From: Panulirus ornatus
Lineage: Eukaryota; Arthropoda; Malacostraca; Decapoda; Palinuridae
DNA: 64,000 nucleotides
Assembly: GCF_036320965.1 (NCBI RefSeq)
Contig: NC_092235.1
Coordinates: 29,481,476 to 29,545,475, forward strand
Direction: 5' to 3'
The notes under the pieces are model-generated. The model was not told the DNA's origin. It did not search any database and was given only the letters and a program-made list of their open reading frames with translations. A program made the translations under genes and the position numbers. Below, in pieces: positions 62,305-64,000 of the stretch (position 1 is the first letter of the stretch; every line of letters starts with the position of its first letter).

Positions 62305-64000
62305 ATCTTACATGATTTAATGGGACAAAGGGAAGCCACACACAAACTCTAATGATTGAAATGGAGGACCACTGTCAGATACTACCTCCTCTGATATTCC
62401 ATGTTTGGTGAATATTAATCTTAATTCATCAATGGTGCTACCAGCTTAAGTACTATAAATGTGCTTAACATCAATCCACTTTGAATGTCAATTAATACCA
62501 AAAATTTGTCTGTTCCCTTATCACAAAAGTCAATGTATACTCTTTGGAAGGGACAGGTAGTCCATTTCCAAGTTTTCAAAGGTGTACTGGGTGGCATACT
62601 CTTAACATGCTGACAAACAGAGCACTCACAGACCATCATTTCTGTTTCACCATCCAGTTTTTGTCACCATACAATACTTCTGGCCGATGCTTTCATAGAA
62701 CATATACCTGGATGTTCAATATGCGGTTTATTCAAAATTTGCCCTCTAAAACACTGTAGAATTTACATTTTCATACCCCACAACATACATCCCTGTTCTA
62801 CAGATAATTCACTTCTCCTTAAATGGTACATTTGAAAGTCTAAGGATGGACAAATCTCTGGCCATCCATTTAGTGCATATTCCAGGACTCTTCCTAACAC
62901 ATCTTTCATAGTTTCATAAGCAATCATTCTGAAGATGACTGGAAAATCTTCTGCTACCATGGTTACATCATAAACCTTAAGCTCTACTCCATCATTAGAT
63001 CCACTACATGGCAACATGGAGAAAGCATACAAAGCATCAGTATTGGAATGATCCTCTGAACATTTATACTGTATCTCATAATCATATGCAGATAGTATCA
63101 CAGCCCATCTCTGCATTCTGGCTGCAGCAAGTGTAGGAACAGGTGTTTTAGGACCCAAAACTGCTAAGAGATGCTTGCAAATAGTTACTAAGACAAGTTT
63201 CCTACCATATCAAAACTGGTGAAACTTTTTTACTACAAATATGATACACAAGCCTTTTTCTCTATTTGTGCATAGTTTTTCTCACTTTGGGTAAGAGTTT
63301 TCGAGGCATATACAATGGGTCTTTCTTAACCATTATCCATTATGTGACTTATGACAGCACCTAATCCATAGCCAAATGCATCACAAGCAACTTGGATGTT
63401 CTACTGGTATCATAGTGGACCAAAACATCAGTACTTGACAAAGCAGCTTCACGATCCTCACATGCCCTCTTGAGTTGCACTGTTTCATTTCTATGGGGTC
63501 TCTTTCTTTAACAGTTCATGCAGACAGACCAAAACTAATGAAAGTCCACTCAAAAACCTTGAATAATACAGCATCATTCCCAAAAAAGCTTTCAATTCAC
63601 TGACATTTTTTGGAGCAGGTACATTTACTATATCTCTTACTTTATCTTTTACTGGTCTCAACCCTCCTGCATTCATTTTGCAGCCAAGTTACTTCTTTAG
63701 CTAGAAATGACTACAAATGAACACTTGCTCTTGTTGAGCCTGACACTGTGTAATAGCAATCTTTTAAATACTGTAGCTAGGGTTTGGACATGATTTTGGG
63801 TGTCACTGTCAACAATAAGGACATCATCCTGAAAACATAACACATCTGGATGACCCACAACAATTTTGTCCATGATGCACTGAAACAACTTTGGTGCACT
63901 TTTAACACTATAAGGTAACCTTTTGAACTCATACAATCCTTTATGGGTGTCAATGGTAAGGTACTGTTGACTTTCAGCATCAACACTGACTTGAGCACAT
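62305..64000 (-). mobile_element. Ty3/gypsy-type retrotransposon pol fragment, decayed, continues beyond window
   Basis: Minus strand in order: RT end (63998 to 63697) with YEFKRLPYSVKSAPKLFQCI and the catalytic block CFQDDVLIVDS. Next is the RT/RNase H connection (63676-63491: GLRPVKDKVRDIVNVPAP, ELKAFLGMMLYYSRFL). RNase H end follows (63158-62763: GPKTPVPTLAAARMQRWAVI, LSAYDYEIQYKCSEDHSNTD), then the integrase zinc-finger end CECSVCQ and core FQRVYIDFCDKGTDKFLVLID near 62640-62500, and a VSDSGPPF-like second acidic block near 62370. Stops and frameshifts separate the parts and the middle of RNase H is poor. No LTR is in the window. Confidence 0.85.

Noticed and set aside
62305..64000. Endogenous virus rather than retrotransposon
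   Set aside because: Only Ty3/gypsy pol parts are seen; there is no envelope-like frame in the window.

Overview
ORGANISM. This is nuclear DNA from an animal with large, repeat-filled introns. It carries exons with GT-AG splice sites from a metazoan FERM-domain tyrosine phosphatase gene (Pez/PTPN14/PTPN21). It also carries many copies of one RTE-clade LINE family, Jockey-like and Ty3/gypsy fragments, and very many minisatellites. An arthropod fits best, probably a decapod crustacean; that is inference from the exon sequence and repeat style, and no species can be named. LAYOUT. (1) 1-25.9 kb: RTE-type LINE copies in both orientations. A 9.3-kb block, about 0.9-10.2 kb, is repeated head to tail at about 10.2-23.8 kb. 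The second copy is longer by exactly 4226 bp because a LINE with a poly(A) tail and a 7-bp target-site duplication (ATGAGCA) sits inside it, carrying about 890 bp of unrelated sequence at its 5' end. Each copy of the block contains one copy of Pez coding exon 3; the left copy has a 1-bp deletion. (2) 25.9-37.5 kb: the 5' part of Pez on the minus strand (exon 2 at 26.7-26.9 kb, first coding exon at 31.7-31.9 kb), with decayed RTE copies, a Jockey/CR1-like scrap and a pogo/Tigger-like MITE in the introns. (3) 37.5-62.3 kb: an archipelago of unrelated minisatellite arrays with units of about 40, 30, 19, 26, 25, 27, 35 and 41 bp, together roughly 15 kb. They create very long but meaningless open frames. 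The 26-bp array is broken by 292 C followed by 387 A, probably an assembly artefact. The 25-bp array is split by a 5.2-kb island of (TA)n tracts, two short RTE-derived SINE-like elements and two RTE copies. (4) 62.3-64 kb: a decayed Ty3/gypsy pol fragment on the minus strand running off the window. HOW IT FITS TOGETHER. The only host gene seen is Pez, transcribed right to left; its later FERM exons and phosphatase domain must lie left of position 1. Everything else is mobile or tandem-repeat DNA. No RTE copy has an intact open reading frame. The youngest (13.8-17.1 kb) retains intact endonuclease and reverse transcriptase motifs in two open blocks separated by small indels. Conserved exon sequence and intact splice sites suggest Pez is functional unless the exon-3 duplication is real and disruptive. 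The left duplicate carries many more small deletions than the right one, so a false duplication in the assembly is a serious alternative.
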